From Allopusillimonas ginsengisoli (GTDB taxonomy: Bacteria; Pseudomonadota; Gammaproteobacteria; Burkholderiales; Burkholderiaceae_B): DNA of 64,000 bases. The notes below the pieces were generated by a model that worked only from the letters and a program-made list of their open reading frames with translations, made no database searches and had not been told where the DNA came from. A program made the position numbers and the translations under genes. Every line of letters starts with the position of its first letter. Within the stretch, counting starts at the first letter, position 1. Of the stretch, positions 17,475-26,529 are shown piece after piece. Where the stretch lies: NCBI GenBank assembly GCA_005239165.1, contig RAPG01000004.1, positions 1 to 64,000 of the forward strand, given 5' to 3'.

Positions 17475-17789
17475 ATGGCAACCAGACCAATGCGCATACG
17501 CGCTGTACAGAAAGACGACGTAACCGAGGTCAAGGCCTTGATGAGCCACATCATGGAAACCGGACAAAGAAAGGACAACGAGGGCAATATTGTGCCAGCG
17601 CATTTCATCGACCTGGTCGAAGCGAAGTGCAACGATAAGACTGTGCTGTCTGCCCAATGGGGGCCGGCGGTGTCGCGTGATCCCTTTCTGTCTTTCAAGT
17701 TCAAGGGCGGAAACAAAGGCGACAAAGTAACAATCTCCTGGAAAGACAACAAGGGAGAGAGCAGGTCGGACACAACCGAAATTCGCTAG
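17475..17789 (+). CDS. soxZ: SoxZ, SoxY partner protein
   Basis: A 104-residue protein of the SoxZ immunoglobulin-like fold, starting with the family pattern TRPMRIRAV and containing VKALMSHIMETGQRKD and the TISWKDNKGES region. It has no signal peptide, as is usual: SoxZ is exported together with SoxY on the SoxY twin-arginine leader. It contains one cysteine (in VEAKCNDK). The gene follows soxY after 46 bases with an AAGGAA ribosome site. Confidence 0.95.
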   Translation: MATRPMRIRAVQKDDVTEVKALMSHIMETGQRKDNEGNIVPAHFIDLVEAKCNDKTVLSAQWGPAVSRDPFLSFKFKGGNKGDKVTISWKDNKGESRSDTTEIR

Positions 17790-17849
17790 ATCCATCGTTT
17801 GCGTACAAGAACGATACAGTCATACGCATCCACCAGGGAGGTAGGAGTC

Positions 17850-18680
17850 ATGAAGAAAAAATTAAGTCGCGCAGCGGCGCTAGTGTTCGCCACTGCGCTG
17901 TCGGGCGCGGCCTTTGCAGCTACGCCGGCCTCGCCGGACAGCGCAGCGGACGGCATCGCCCAATACCGTGAAATGTTAAGTGATGGCGGCAATCCCGCCG
18001 AACTTATCGAGATGACTGGCGAAGATTTGTGGGCCGAAAAGCGCGGCCCCAAGAACGTGTCGCTGGAGCAGTGCGACCTGGGTGCAGGCCCAGGGGTAAT
18101 CAAGAATGTCTACGCACACTTGCCACGCTATTTTGAAGATACAGGGCGGGTCATGGACCTGGAGTCTCGCCTTGTCTATTGTATGGTCAACCTGCAAGGC
18201 ATGGATGAAAAAGAAGTCACCAAGAAGCCGTTCTCGGGTCGCGGTGAATACTCCACAGACATGGAATCCCTGGTCGGATACGTGGTGGGCCAATCCCGCG
18301 GCGCTCCTATCGCGGTTCCCCAAGATCATCCTCAGGAAAAAGCAGCGTTCGAGCGTGGCAAACAAATATTTTTCTTTCGCGGTGGCCCCTACGATTTTTC
18401 CTGTGCCTCGTGTCACAGTGCCAAAGGGCAGCGGATACGGTTGCAGGATCTACCCAACCTCACCGCCCAGGAACCGGCACGTCAGGCTTATTCGAGTTGG
18501 CCCGCCTATCGTGTTTCTCAGGGAGCGCTGCGATCCATGCAATGGCGCCTGAACGATTGCTTCCGTCAGCAGCGCATGCCTAACCTGAAATACGGGTCTC
18601 AGGCTTCCGTCGACCTGACGGTTTTCCTGGCGGTCAATGCAAATGGCGGCAAGATGGCCGCACCCGGTCTCAAACGCTAA
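17850..18680 (+). CDS. soxA: L-cysteine S-thiosulfotransferase subunit SoxA (monohaem type)
   Basis: A 276-residue periplasmic cytochrome. The ATG at 17850 follows a near-ideal GGGAGGTAGGAG ribosome site and begins a Sec signal peptide (to about residue 24). One haem site, CASCH, is at 184-188. The first haem site of dihaem SoxA proteins is absent; C75 and C111 probably form the disulfide that replaces it. C236 in RLNDCFRQQRMP is the conserved cysteine that becomes the persulfide haem ligand. With SoxX it joins thiosulfate to the SoxY cysteine. An in-frame start 51 bases upstream lacks a signal sequence and is rejected. Confidence 0.95.
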   Translation: MKKKLSRAAALVFATALSGAAFAATPASPDSAADGIAQYREMLSDGGNPAELIEMTGEDLWAEKRGPKNVSLEQCDLGAGPGVIKNVYAHLPRYFEDTGRVMDLESRLVYCMVNLQGMDEKEVTKKPFSGRGEYSTDMESLVGYVVGQSRGAPIAVPQDHPQEKAAFERGKQIFFFRGGPYDFSCASCHSAKGQRIRLQDLPNLTAQEPARQAYSSWPAYRVSQGALRSMQWRLNDCFRQQRMPNLKYGSQASVDLTVFLAVNANGGKMAAPGLKR

Positions 18681-18692
18681 GCGGAGAAGCTC

Positions 18693-19346
18693 ATGAAAAA
18701 ATCGACAAGTGCGCCGCTATGCGTATTGGCTGGAATCCTTATCCTGCACGCCAACATCAGCGCCGCCGATCCCGTCTCGGGAACGGCGCCTGAGGACGTG
18801 CTGACTGAGCTAAAGGCCTCGTTCAGCGCCAAGGGTGCTGCAACCATGGACAGGCTGGATCAGTCGGCCATGCAAAAGACGTGTTCCGAGATGGAAATGA
18901 CTGGCACGCCATTGACCAAAGAGCAGTCAGCAGAGATTAAAAAAGAAGCACTGGCATCAATTAAACGACCGGCTGACGGCAAGTATCTCGGCGACTGGAA
19001 GGCCGGCGAGAAGATTGCGCAGAACGGGCGAGGCTTGCAGTCGAGCGATAAAGCCGGTGCGCCCAACGGTGGCAATTGCTACGCATGCCACAACATGAGC
19101 AAGGCCGAGATTTCCTTTGGCAATATTGGTCCTTCGCTGCTGCACTATGGCAAAGAACACGGAACGGGTCAGGCAATTCAGGATTATGTCTGGAACAAGA
19201 TATACAACTCGCACTCTTCGACTGCCTGCTCCAAAATGCCGCGTTTTGGTGCCGCCGCCATATTGACGGAAGCGCAGTTAAAGGACGTGATGGCGCTGCT
19301 GTTCGATCCCGAGTCGCCTGTAAACAAGGATGGCACAGCAAAGTAA
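18693..19346 (+). CDS. soxX: Cytochrome c subunit SoxX
   Basis: A 217-residue monohaem cytochrome c, long for SoxX, with signal peptide (to about residue 25). The haem motif CYACH is at 129-133 and a probable axial Met is in CSKMPRFG. The region before the haem (about 30-120) is an extra helical segment seen in the longer SoxX proteins of the Starkeya type. It follows soxA after 12 bases with an AGCGGAGAAG ribosome site and forms the SoxAX complex with it. Confidence 0.94.
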   Translation: MKKSTSAPLCVLAGILILHANISAADPVSGTAPEDVLTELKASFSAKGAATMDRLDQSAMQKTCSEMEMTGTPLTKEQSAEIKKEALASIKRPADGKYLGDWKAGEKIAQNGRGLQSSDKAGAPNGGNCYACHNMSKAEISFGNIGPSLLHYGKEHGTGQAIQDYVWNKIYNSHSSTACSKMPRFGAAAILTEAQLKDVMALLFDPESPVNKDGTAK

Positions 19347-19369
19347 ACAGAAACTGAAAGGGAGTTGGC

Positions 19370-19882
19370 ATGTGGAAATGGAGGCTCCCCGTCTTGCTGG
19401 CGGGAGTCGGAGTGGCGGCTGGCGTTGCGTTCACACCGCTGGCACAGGCAGCCGTAAAAGCTGGCGACCATGTGGCGCTGCCTGAAGTTCGACTATTCGA
19501 CGGACGTGTTTTACCTGGCGGCTACTTTGAAGACAAACCCGTGATCGTGGAGTTCTGGGCATCGTGGTGTCCTTTCTGTGCCCGTCAGAATCCCTATATT
19601 CAGAAACTTTGGCTGTTGGCCAAGGAGCAGGGCCTGGAGGTGCTGACCATCAGTATTGATCGCGTTGAAGCAGACGCTGTCAACTATATGGCTAAACACC
19701 ACTACACATTTCCTGCCGCTATGGAGTCCGACGCGCTGCGCGCGGTATTTGGCAAACGCAAGGTCGTTCCCGAGATTTTTGTTATCAGGGCTGACGGCCG
19801 CGTTGCAGAGGTGATTCCTGGCGAAATGTTCGAGGAGGACGTACTGGATTTAATCAACTACGCACCCTCCGGCAAACCTTGA
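19370..19882 (+). CDS. soxW: Periplasmic TlpA-like thioredoxin SoxW
   Basis: A 170-residue thioredoxin-fold protein with signal peptide (to about residue 26) and active site WASWCPFCARQNP near residue 60, plus the cis-proline region in KVVPEIFV. It stands between soxX and soxB, the place of soxW in soxCDYZAXWB clusters. Its expected role is to keep Sox cysteines, particularly that of SoxY, reduced. It would need electrons from a membrane CcdA/SoxV-type protein, and no such gene is in the window. The name soxW rests on position as much as on sequence. Confidence 0.8.
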   Translation: MWKWRLPVLLAGVGVAAGVAFTPLAQAAVKAGDHVALPEVRLFDGRVLPGGYFEDKPVIVEFWASWCPFCARQNPYIQKLWLLAKEQGLEVLTISIDRVEADAVNYMAKHHYTFPAAMESDALRAVFGKRKVVPEIFVIRADGRVAEVIPGEMFEEDVLDLINYAPSGKP

Positions 19883-19970
19883 TGAGGCATGCCAGCCTGA
19901 CGCTTGAACCAAATGCGCCGGGGGTTGAACTCATTGCTACTCTTCAATTTATTAGCAGGAAGTCTTTTTT

Positions 19971-21683
19971 ATGATTAGTCGTCGCGAATTTCTACAGGTA
20001 ATGAGTATTGCCGCTGCAGGCGGAATGACTTTTTCGCATTCTGCACGAGCAGCCGAAGAGGCAGCCGCCACGTTTTACGATTTGCCGTCTTTCGGTAATG
20101 TGCATTTACTGCACTTTACCGATTGTCATGCACAACTTCAGCCCATTTATTTTCGCGAACCCAGCGTCAATATAGGCCTTGATTCGGCGCTAAACCGGCC
20201 ACCCCATCTGGTGGGAGAATATTTTCTCAAGCAGTTCGGTATAAAGCCTGGTTCAGCCCAGGCCTACGCCTTTACCTGTCTTAATTTCGAGAACGCAGCA
20301 CAGCAGTACGGCAAAGTAGGTGGCTTTGCGCATATGACAACACTGGTTAAGCAGCTCAAGGCCAGTCGTCCCGGCGCATTATTGCTTGATGGAGGCGACA
20401 CGTGGCAGGGATCCGCCACGGCGCTGTGGACCAACGGACAGGACATGGTTGATGCCTGTCTTGCGTTAGGCGTGGACATTATGACCGCGCACTGGGAGTT
20501 CACACTGGGACAGGAACGCGTCGAAGAGATCATTGAAAAAGACTTCAAAGACAAGATCGAATTTATCGCGCAAAACGTCAAAACAACCGACTTTGGCGAC
20601 CCCGTCTTTCCTTCGTATTCCATGCGAGAAATGAATGGAGTACAAGTCGCCATTATCGGTCAGGCTTTTCCTTATACGCCGATTGCCAATCCGGGTTATC
20701 TGGTTCCTGAATGGACCTTCGGCATTCAGGAGAGCCAGTTGCAAGAGGTGATAGACGAAGTGCGTGGCAAGGGCGCCAAGGCCGTCGTATTGCTATCGCA
20801 CAACGGCATGGATGTCGACCTTAAACTCGCGTCGAGAGTGCGCGGCCTGGACGCCATTTTAGGCGGTCATACTCACGATGGCTTACCAGAACCCATGATT
20901 GTGGAGAATGCCGGAGGCAAGACGCTGGTGACCAACGCGGGCAGCAATAGCAAATTTCTGGGCGTGCTTGATTTTGACGTGCGAGATGGCAAGGTTTCAG
21001 ATTTTCGTTACAAGCTTCTGCCTGTGTTTGCCAATTACCTTGCCCCCGACCCTGACATGGCGGCACTGATTGAAAAAATACGTTCTCCGTTTGCCGAAAA
21101 GCTGGCCGAGTCTCTGGCCATCACCGACGAGGTGCTGTACAGGCGTGGCAATTTTAATGGCACTTTTGATCAGCTTATTCTTGATGCGCTGATCAGGCAG
21201 AAGGAAGCGCAGATAGCATTCTCTCCCGGTTTCCGCTGGGGCACCAGCCTGTTGCCAGGCTCGTCCATCACCATGGAACATTTGATGGATCAGACGGCAA
21301 TTACCTATCCGTCCACGACGCTTACCGAAATACCGGGGAGCCAGATAAAAGTCATACTCGAGGATGTCGCCGACAACCTGTTTAACCCTGACCCTTATTA
21401 TCAGCAAGGCGGCGACATGGTGCGTGTCGGAGGTATGGCATATACCATCGATCCGCAGAAAAGTGCTGGAAACCGCATTAGTGACATGATGCTCGATGGC
21501 AAACTCATTGATCCCGACAAAACCTACAAGGTCGCAGGTTGGGCGCCGGTGACCGAAGGGGTGAAAGGCGAGCCTATCTGGGATGTGGTGGCGCGTGATC
21601 TTCGAGACAGAAAAACCATAGGCACAGTAAATTTGAACGAACCGCGCTTGAAAGGCGTAGACGGTAATCACGGCATCGCCTGA
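19971..21683 (+). CDS. soxB: S-sulfosulfanyl-L-cysteine sulfohydrolase SoxB
   Basis: A 570-residue dimanganese hydrolase of the 5'-nucleotidase superfamily. It has a twin-arginine leader (SRREFLQVMSIAAAGG), metal-binding patterns LLHFTDCHAQLQP, LLDGGDTWQGS, LLSHNGMD and LGGHTHDGLP, and a C-terminal 5'-nucleotidase domain (about 400-550). It releases sulfate from the SoxY-bound sulfonate, before and after the Sox(CD)2 step. Family-typical length. AGCAGGAAG upstream of the ATG is the ribosome site. Confidence 0.96.
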   Translation: MISRREFLQVMSIAAAGGMTFSHSARAAEEAAATFYDLPSFGNVHLLHFTDCHAQLQPIYFREPSVNIGLDSALNRPPHLVGEYFLKQFGIKPGSAQAYAFTCLNFENAAQQYGKVGGFAHMTTLVKQLKASRPGALLLDGGDTWQGSATALWTNGQDMVDACLALGVDIMTAHWEFTLGQERVEEIIEKDFKDKIEFIAQNVKTTDFGDPVFPSYSMREMNGVQVAIIGQAFPYTPIANPGYLVPEWTFGIQESQLQEVIDEVRGKGAKAVVLLSHNGMDVDLKLASRVRGLDAILGGHTHDGLPEPMIVENAGGKTLVTNAGSNSKFLGVLDFDVRDGKVSDFRYKLLPVFANYLAPDPDMAALIEKIRSPFAEKLAESLAITDEVLYRRGNFNGTFDQLILDALIRQKEAQIAFSPGFRWGTSLLPGSSITMEHLMDQTAITYPSTTLTEIPGSQIKVILEDVADNLFNPDPYYQQGGDMVRVGGMAYTIDPQKSAGNRISDMMLDGKLIDPDKTYKVAGWAPVTEGVKGEPIWDVVARDLRDRKTIGTVNLNEPRLKGVDGNHGIA

Positions 21684-21727
21684 TTCACAGCGCGATACAT
21701 CGGGTTTTTTAAAAAGAGAGACTAATT

Positions 21728-22177
21728 ATGAAAAGAATCGCTGCACTTACCCTGGCACTTGGATTGGGTTTTTCTGGCGGGGTGCTCGCGGCCAGCGCGC
21801 AACAGCCTTTGGAAGAGGCCAGTGCGGCGCAGGCAAAGGTGGTATATCACATCAATGACTCAGAAGGACAGGCCTTGGCTGCCTTGCGCAATATGCGTAA
21901 TCAGCTCGATACTGACCCCAAGGCCAAGATCGTAGCTGTTGCGCACGCAGATGGGATAGAGTTCATGGAGACCGACTATAAAGATGCAGACAAGGTCGGT
22001 CCTTTGATTTCTGGGCTTGCAGCCAGAGGCGTGGAGTTCGATGTCTGCGAAATTACCATGAAACGCAAAAAATTAGAGGCAGACGATTTTGTCATGGAAG
22101 CACAGTTTGTGCCCTCGGGAGTAGTTCGCATTACGTCGCTACAGAACGAAGAAGGATACGCCTACATCAAGCCTTGA
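21728..22177 (+). CDS. Periplasmic DsrE/DsrF-like protein
   Basis: A 149-residue protein with a signal peptide (to about residue 22, ending GVLAA) and a DsrE/F-like alpha-beta fold: VVYHINDSEGQALAALRNMRNQL, then VAVAHADGIEF, and a single cysteine in FDVCEITMKRK at the place of the catalytic cysteine of the family. DsrE-type proteins relay sulfane sulfur; exported members next to sox operons are common but little studied. It follows soxB by 44 bases with an AGAGAG ribosome site and is the last gene of the island. Confidence 0.83.
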   Translation: MKRIAALTLALGLGFSGGVLAASAQQPLEEASAAQAKVVYHINDSEGQALAALRNMRNQLDTDPKAKIVAVAHADGIEFMETDYKDADKVGPLISGLAARGVEFDVCEITMKRKKLEADDFVMEAQFVPSGVVRITSLQNEEGYAYIKP

Positions 22178-22308
22178 CACGTTTTGTTTAGGAGATGTGT
22201 GTCCGGTACTGTTGCCGGAAACATATCTTTCGGTTGAGCAACTCTGATGTGGTCGGGCAGCCTCTGCTTGCAACCTTGTAAGCGTTTCAAGAAGCATAAA
22301 ATAAAGCG

Positions 22309-23559
22309 ATGCATGCATCTCCCGACTCACCAGCAGAAAACAACCCACACACGCTCATCGCCGCGCTCGGTATCGGTCAGCTATGCGCATGGGGATCGCT
22401 GTACTACAGCTTTCCTTTAATCGCCGAGGCGATGATGGCGGATCTGGGCTGGTCCAAGACAGATGTATATGGTGCTGCCACAATCGGACTGGTGCTGGCA
22501 GGGTTTCTGGCGTATCCCGTGGGTGTTGCTGTCGATAAAGGGTACGGCAGGGCGCTGATGGGTAGTGCATCGCTCATGGCAGGGATACTTCTGGTGTTTT
22601 GGTCCCAGGTAGATAGCCTGCCGGGATTCTATCTGCTTGTTGCGGGCATTGGAGCTGTACAGGCAGCGGCACTCTATGAACCAGCATTCGCCGTAATTGC
22701 CCGAAGAGTTGGGGCAGCTAAGGCTCGGGCCGGCATCACCGCGATAACGCTATGGGGCGGATTCGCCAGTACGGTATTTATTCCTCTCGTGCAGCTTTTG
22801 CTGGATCATGGAGGATGGCGCGATGCGCTGCTGGTACTGGCGGCTATCAATGGATTGGTTTGTAGCATCGCGTATTTTGGTTTTATTCGCCCGGAAAAGG
22901 ACGCCATTCACTTTAACCAGCCAGATCTGAAAAACGTGCAGACAACCGACAGGCAAGAGGTCAGGGCTGCATTTCGCAAGCCGGTCTTCTGGTTATTGAT
23001 GCTTGCACTCACTGCTTACGCAGGCACGTTCACCGCATTTACCTTTCACATGTATCCTTTGCTGCTTGAAAATGGCTTGTCCACCAGCAATGTGGTCTGG
23101 GCCATCGCCACAATAGGCCCTGCCCAGGTCGCGGGTCGAATTCTGATCAGCATCTATGGCTCAGGTACCTCTATGCGACGTATAGGAAGCTGTGTGGTTG
23201 CCGTGTTTCCTCTGGTATTTATTGTTTTGGCATTACGGCCTGCGAGCATGTGGATGGTTACAACAATGTGTATCGTCTATGGCGCAAGTAACGGTATTTT
23301 CACCATCGTGCGGGGGTTGGTCGTGCCTGACATGCTTAGCCGTCGTGCCTATGGTGCGATCAATGGCTTACTGACATTTCCCAGCACGCTTGCCAGAGCC
23401 TTTGCACCTGTAGCCGTTGCCTTGCTCTGGTCAAACACGATGTCCTATGGTGTGGTGGTCTGGGCTATTGCGGCAAGTGCCACACTATTAGCGCTCAGTT
23501 TCTGGCTGGCCGCCTGGGCGAGCCGGCCAATGTCAAAACGGGTCCTGGGCGATTCGTGA
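22309..23559 (+). CDS. MFS transporter
   Basis: A 416-residue protein with about 12 transmembrane segments and the major-facilitator pattern between helices 2 and 3 (VGVAVDKGYGRALMG). The cytoplasmic loop at about 200-230 is charged (RPEKDAIHFNQPDLKN). Substrate unknown. It is separated from the DsrE-like gene by 131 bases and has no strong ribosome site, so whether it belongs to the sox transcript is unclear. Sulfur-compound transport is possible but unsupported. Confidence 0.85.
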   Translation: MHASPDSPAENNPHTLIAALGIGQLCAWGSLYYSFPLIAEAMMADLGWSKTDVYGAATIGLVLAGFLAYPVGVAVDKGYGRALMGSASLMAGILLVFWSQVDSLPGFYLLVAGIGAVQAAALYEPAFAVIARRVGAAKARAGITAITLWGGFASTVFIPLVQLLLDHGGWRDALLVLAAINGLVCSIAYFGFIRPEKDAIHFNQPDLKNVQTTDRQEVRAAFRKPVFWLLMLALTAYAGTFTAFTFHMYPLLLENGLSTSNVVWAIATIGPAQVAGRILISIYGSGTSMRRIGSCVVAVFPLVFIVLALRPASMWMVTTMCIVYGASNGIFTIVRGLVVPDMLSRRAYGAINGLLTFPSTLARAFAPVAVALLWSNTMSYGVVVWAIAASATLLALSFWLAAWASRPMSKRVLGDS

Positions 23560-23655
23560 CCTCAGCGCTTTGCGTCTGGCACGTTACACTGGTGTGCCTG
23601 TTCCGAACGGCCTACGGCCGTTTTTCTCCACGCCTTGCGTTGCGTGTCTTTCAGA

Positions 23656-24546
23656 ATGCTCATGCTGCTCACCCTTCTAAATATCGTCTTGCCGGTGTTT
23701 GCTATTGCAGCCCTTGGTTTTGGGTTTGCACGGCAGCAGTCGCACGTGGCCCATATGAGTTTCATCAACCACGCCAATGTAATGGTGTTTTGTCCGGCGC
23801 TGGTGTTTTCGGCGTTGCTGAACAACCCGGTGGATCTGACGCGGGGGTGGCCGCTGGTGACGGCTGGGGTACTGATTTACATCGTACCCGGCATTCTGCT
23901 GGCGCTTGTGCGCAATCCGGGCATGAGCCGGCAAGCATTTGTAGTAACGGGGATGTTCCGCAATGTGGGCAATATCGGCATTCCGTTAATGATGCTGGCT
24001 TACGGCAAAGATCAGCTCGGCGACATCGTGCTGCTGTTTGTAATTACAAATCTTCTGCAGTTTTCGCTGGGCTTGTTTGTACTTTCAAGCGGCAGCAGCC
24101 GGTGGGAATGGCTGCGCAATCCGAATGTCTGGGCGGCCGTACTGGGTTTGTTGTTGTCGTCACAGCGTGACCGGATACCAGAATTTGTTCTGACCACGGT
24201 TGATCTGGTGGGGCAGATCGCCATCCCCCTGATGCTGTTCGGTCTGGGCGTGCGGTTGGCCCAGGATCACCTCGAAAACGTAAAGCAAGCCCTGCGAATC
24301 AATGTCATGTATCTGCTGGCCGGGGTGCTGACGCTGGTTCCGATATTGTGGCTGCTGCCGCTGTCGCAAGACTGGACGCGTCTGATTATTCTGTCAGCGA
24401 TGCTGCCGCCGGCAGTGCTCAATTACCTGTTGTGCGAGCTTTATGATGTAGAGCCTCGTGCCGTTGCCGGGGTGGTGCTCATGGGTAATGTCATGTCTCT
24501 GGCGGTCATTCCGCTAGTGGTGTGGGTGACACTGACCTGGTTCTGA
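23656..24546 (+). CDS. AEC (auxin efflux carrier) family permease
   Basis: A 296-residue protein with about ten hydrophobic helices in the inverted-repeat layout of the AEC family, with FRNVGNIGIPL and NVMSLAVIPLVVW as the matching half-repeat motifs. AEC proteins often move malonate, malate or other weak acids. The ATG at 23656 is chosen; an in-frame TTG at 23635 and an ATG at 23662 are alternatives, since no clear ribosome site is visible. It follows the MFS gene after 96 bases. Confidence 0.82.
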   Translation: MLMLLTLLNIVLPVFAIAALGFGFARQQSHVAHMSFINHANVMVFCPALVFSALLNNPVDLTRGWPLVTAGVLIYIVPGILLALVRNPGMSRQAFVVTGMFRNVGNIGIPLMMLAYGKDQLGDIVLLFVITNLLQFSLGLFVLSSGSSRWEWLRNPNVWAAVLGLLLSSQRDRIPEFVLTTVDLVGQIAIPLMLFGLGVRLAQDHLENVKQALRINVMYLLAGVLTLVPILWLLPLSQDWTRLIILSAMLPPAVLNYLLCELYDVEPRAVAGVVLMGNVMSLAVIPLVVWVTLTWF

Positions 24547-24626
24547 AACGCGACTTGTCGCGCGCCTGGTTTTAGGCTGCAGCGGCACGCAATCTGGCTA
24601 TTATCGGCCGGCCATGCACGTGTGCT

Positions 24627-24875
24627 TCAACTTTTTCCAGGTGCCGGAAGCCCCAGGGCGGTAAAGCCCCCGTCGACGGCGATTATTTGCCCGGTCACCT
24701 AGCTCGATGCCTGCTCATCGAGCAACCACTGAATGGGGCCGCATAGTTCTTCGAGGGGCCATAACGATGCATGGCAACCACGTTATCCCAATTGCGCCGA
24801 GTCGCATCGCTATGGATCTCTTTGGTGAGCGGGGTATCGATAGGCCCGGAGGCTACGGCATATAGCGAATGCCGT
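24627..24875 (-). pseudogene. Eroded 3' end of a short-chain dehydrogenase/reductase gene
   Basis: Read leftwards, one frame gives GPIDTPLTKEIHSDATRRNW and on to VVAMHRYG, then coding passes to another frame as EELCGPIQWLLDEQASS, an in-frame TAG where tyrosine is normal, and VTGQIIAVDGGFT. This is the C-terminal third of a classical SDR, whose usual end is SSYVTGQ..VDGG. It has at least one frameshift and one nonsense change, and the 5' two thirds are missing. It abuts the 3' end of the acyl-CoA synthetase gene, so it may once have followed that gene in the same operon. Confidence 0.8.
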
Positions 24876-24885
24876 AGTCGGCGAC

Positions 24886-26529
24886 TCAGACCCGGGGCAA
24901 AGCCTCCCGATACAGCAGTTCTTGGTAGATGATTTTTTTGGTGATTTTGCCGTAGCCCGATTTGGGAAGCTCAGGCCAGATCACAAAATGGCGTGGGTGT
25001 TTGTAGCGGGCAATATTGTCGTCGAGCCAAGACTGAAAAGCCGCGGAATCCCAGGCAGCACCGTCCTTAAGTACACCTACCATGACGCCGATTTCGCCCC
25101 AGACGGGGTCAGGCACTCCAAAAATGCACACCTCACGCAACAAGCCAGCGGCAAGGATTTTTTCTTCTATCTCGCGTGGATAGATGTTGGAGCCCCCCGA
25201 AATGTACATATCGGAGGCCCGGCCTGTGATGTAGAGGTAACCCTTGGCATCTTGGTAGCCTATGTCGCCGGTACGAAACCAGCCGTCACGAAAAGATTTT
25301 CGATTGGCTTCAGGGTTGTTGTAATAGCCGGCGAACACAGCGGGCCCGCAGATGCAGATTTCGCCATTTTCGTTTGGTGCCAGCTGCTGGCCGTTTTCGT
25401 CCTGGATACTGATATCAATGCCGGTGCGCGCATAGCCACAGGAACCCAGGTAAGGCATGGCTTCGTCGTCAGGTGAGTGGTCTTCAGGCGGTAAAACGGA
25501 AATGTTGCCGGTAACTTCGCCTAAGCCGAAATATTGCACCAAGACTGGGCCCAGTTTTTGCAGTGCCGCTTTTTGATCGGCACGGTACATAGGCGCACCT
25601 GCATAGATGATGTAACGCAAAGAGTCGTGCCGGTAGCGGTCGACGCTGTCGTGCTCTATCATCAATTTCAGTATGGTAGGAACTGTGAAAAAATTGGTGA
25701 TGCCCCAGCGTTCGATGGTGGCCCAGGCAGCCTCTGCCGAAAATTTAGGACTGGTAGAAAACACTGTTGCAGCGCCGCGCACGAGTTGCGTAAGGTAATG
25801 CACGCCGGCACCGTGCGTAAGCGGGGCAACGACCAGACTGCGGTCACGATGCGTAGTGCCCGGCATGAGGTCACACAGATGATTGGTGAGCACAAATGCC
25901 ATCTGGCCGTGCGTGAGCACCGAAGCCTTGGGCTTGCCGGTCGTGCCAGAGGTAAAGAAAAACCAGCAGGGGTCATCGTAGTCTACCCGTTCGGCCTGGT
26001 GCGTGGCCCCGCAGTTCAGCGCGGCGTCGATCAGAGCCTCGACCCCCGTGCTTCCGGCATCAGGGCCTATGCCTGCCACCAGTTTCAGGCCTTCCAGGGT
26101 GTCAACCAGAGCTGCATGTTCGGCAAAGCCGCTGTGGCAGATGAAGGCGGAAACCCCTGAGCTGCGCGCGAGGTAATCCACGTCGTCAGGCGTGATGCGA
26201 AAGTTGGTAGGCACCCAGACCGCCCCAATGCGAAAGGAAGCCAGCATGACTTCGATCATTTCGCGATTGTTGGGAGAGTGGCTCAAGATACGGTCGCCCT
26301 TAACCAGACCGGCGCTTTTAAATACAGAGGCCAGGGCCTGAACACGCTGTTCAAGCACGCCCCAGGTGGTGATCTGGTCGTCGATGATAAGGGCAGGCTG
26401 GTCGGGCAGCCGTGCGGCGATCTGGCTCAGGAAGGTGGCCAGATTCATTACGCGTCGGGAAACAGGCCACAGGCCACCCGCCGGAGCCGCCTGTGACACT
26501 GCTGTGGCGTCGTGCTGCAAGGTGCTCAT
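24886..26529 (-). CDS. AMP-dependent acyl-CoA synthetase/ligase
   Basis: A 547-residue adenylate-forming enzyme. The P-loop-like motif FFFTSGTTGKPKASVLTHGQ is at about 185-205, the A5 region at YFGLGEVTGN, the A7 hinge WFRTGDIGYQDAKGYLYITG with D and R ligands, and the catalytic lysine near the end in KSGYGKITKKI. It activates a carboxylic acid to its CoA thioester; fatty, aryl or cyclic acids are all possible. It overlaps the upstream thiolase gene by four bases, so the two are an operon, with the IclR gene before them and a divergent TRAP transporter likely to import the substrate. Confidence 0.92.
   Translation of the reverse strand: MSTLQHDATAVSQAAPAGGLWPVSRRVMNLATFLSQIAARLPDQPALIIDDQITTWGVLEQRVQALASVFKSAGLVKGDRILSHSPNNREMIEVMLASFRIGAVWVPTNFRITPDDVDYLARSSGVSAFICHSGFAEHAALVDTLEGLKLVAGIGPDAGSTGVEALIDAALNCGATHQAERVDYDDPCWFFFTSGTTGKPKASVLTHGQMAFVLTNHLCDLMPGTTHRDRSLVVAPLTHGAGVHYLTQLVRGAATVFSTSPKFSAEAAWATIERWGITNFFTVPTILKLMIEHDSVDRYRHDSLRYIIYAGAPMYRADQKAALQKLGPVLVQYFGLGEVTGNISVLPPEDHSPDDEAMPYLGSCGYARTGIDISIQDENGQQLAPNENGEICICGPAVFAGYYNNPEANRKSFRDGWFRTGDIGYQDAKGYLYITGRASDMYISGGSNIYPREIEEKILAAGLLREVCIFGVPDPVWGEIGVMVGVLKDGAAWDSAAFQSWLDDNIARYKHPRHFVIWPELPKSGYGKITKKIIYQELLYREALPRV

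Noticed and set aside
22201..22219. Terminator after the DsrE-like gene (TCCGG/CCGGA)
   Set aside because: Only five base pairs and no T-run; too weak to call.
23556..24170. A 204-codon plus-strand frame overlapping the AEC permease
   Set aside because: It is out of frame with a clearly conserved permease and reads as a low-hydrophobicity, Cys/Arg-rich shadow.
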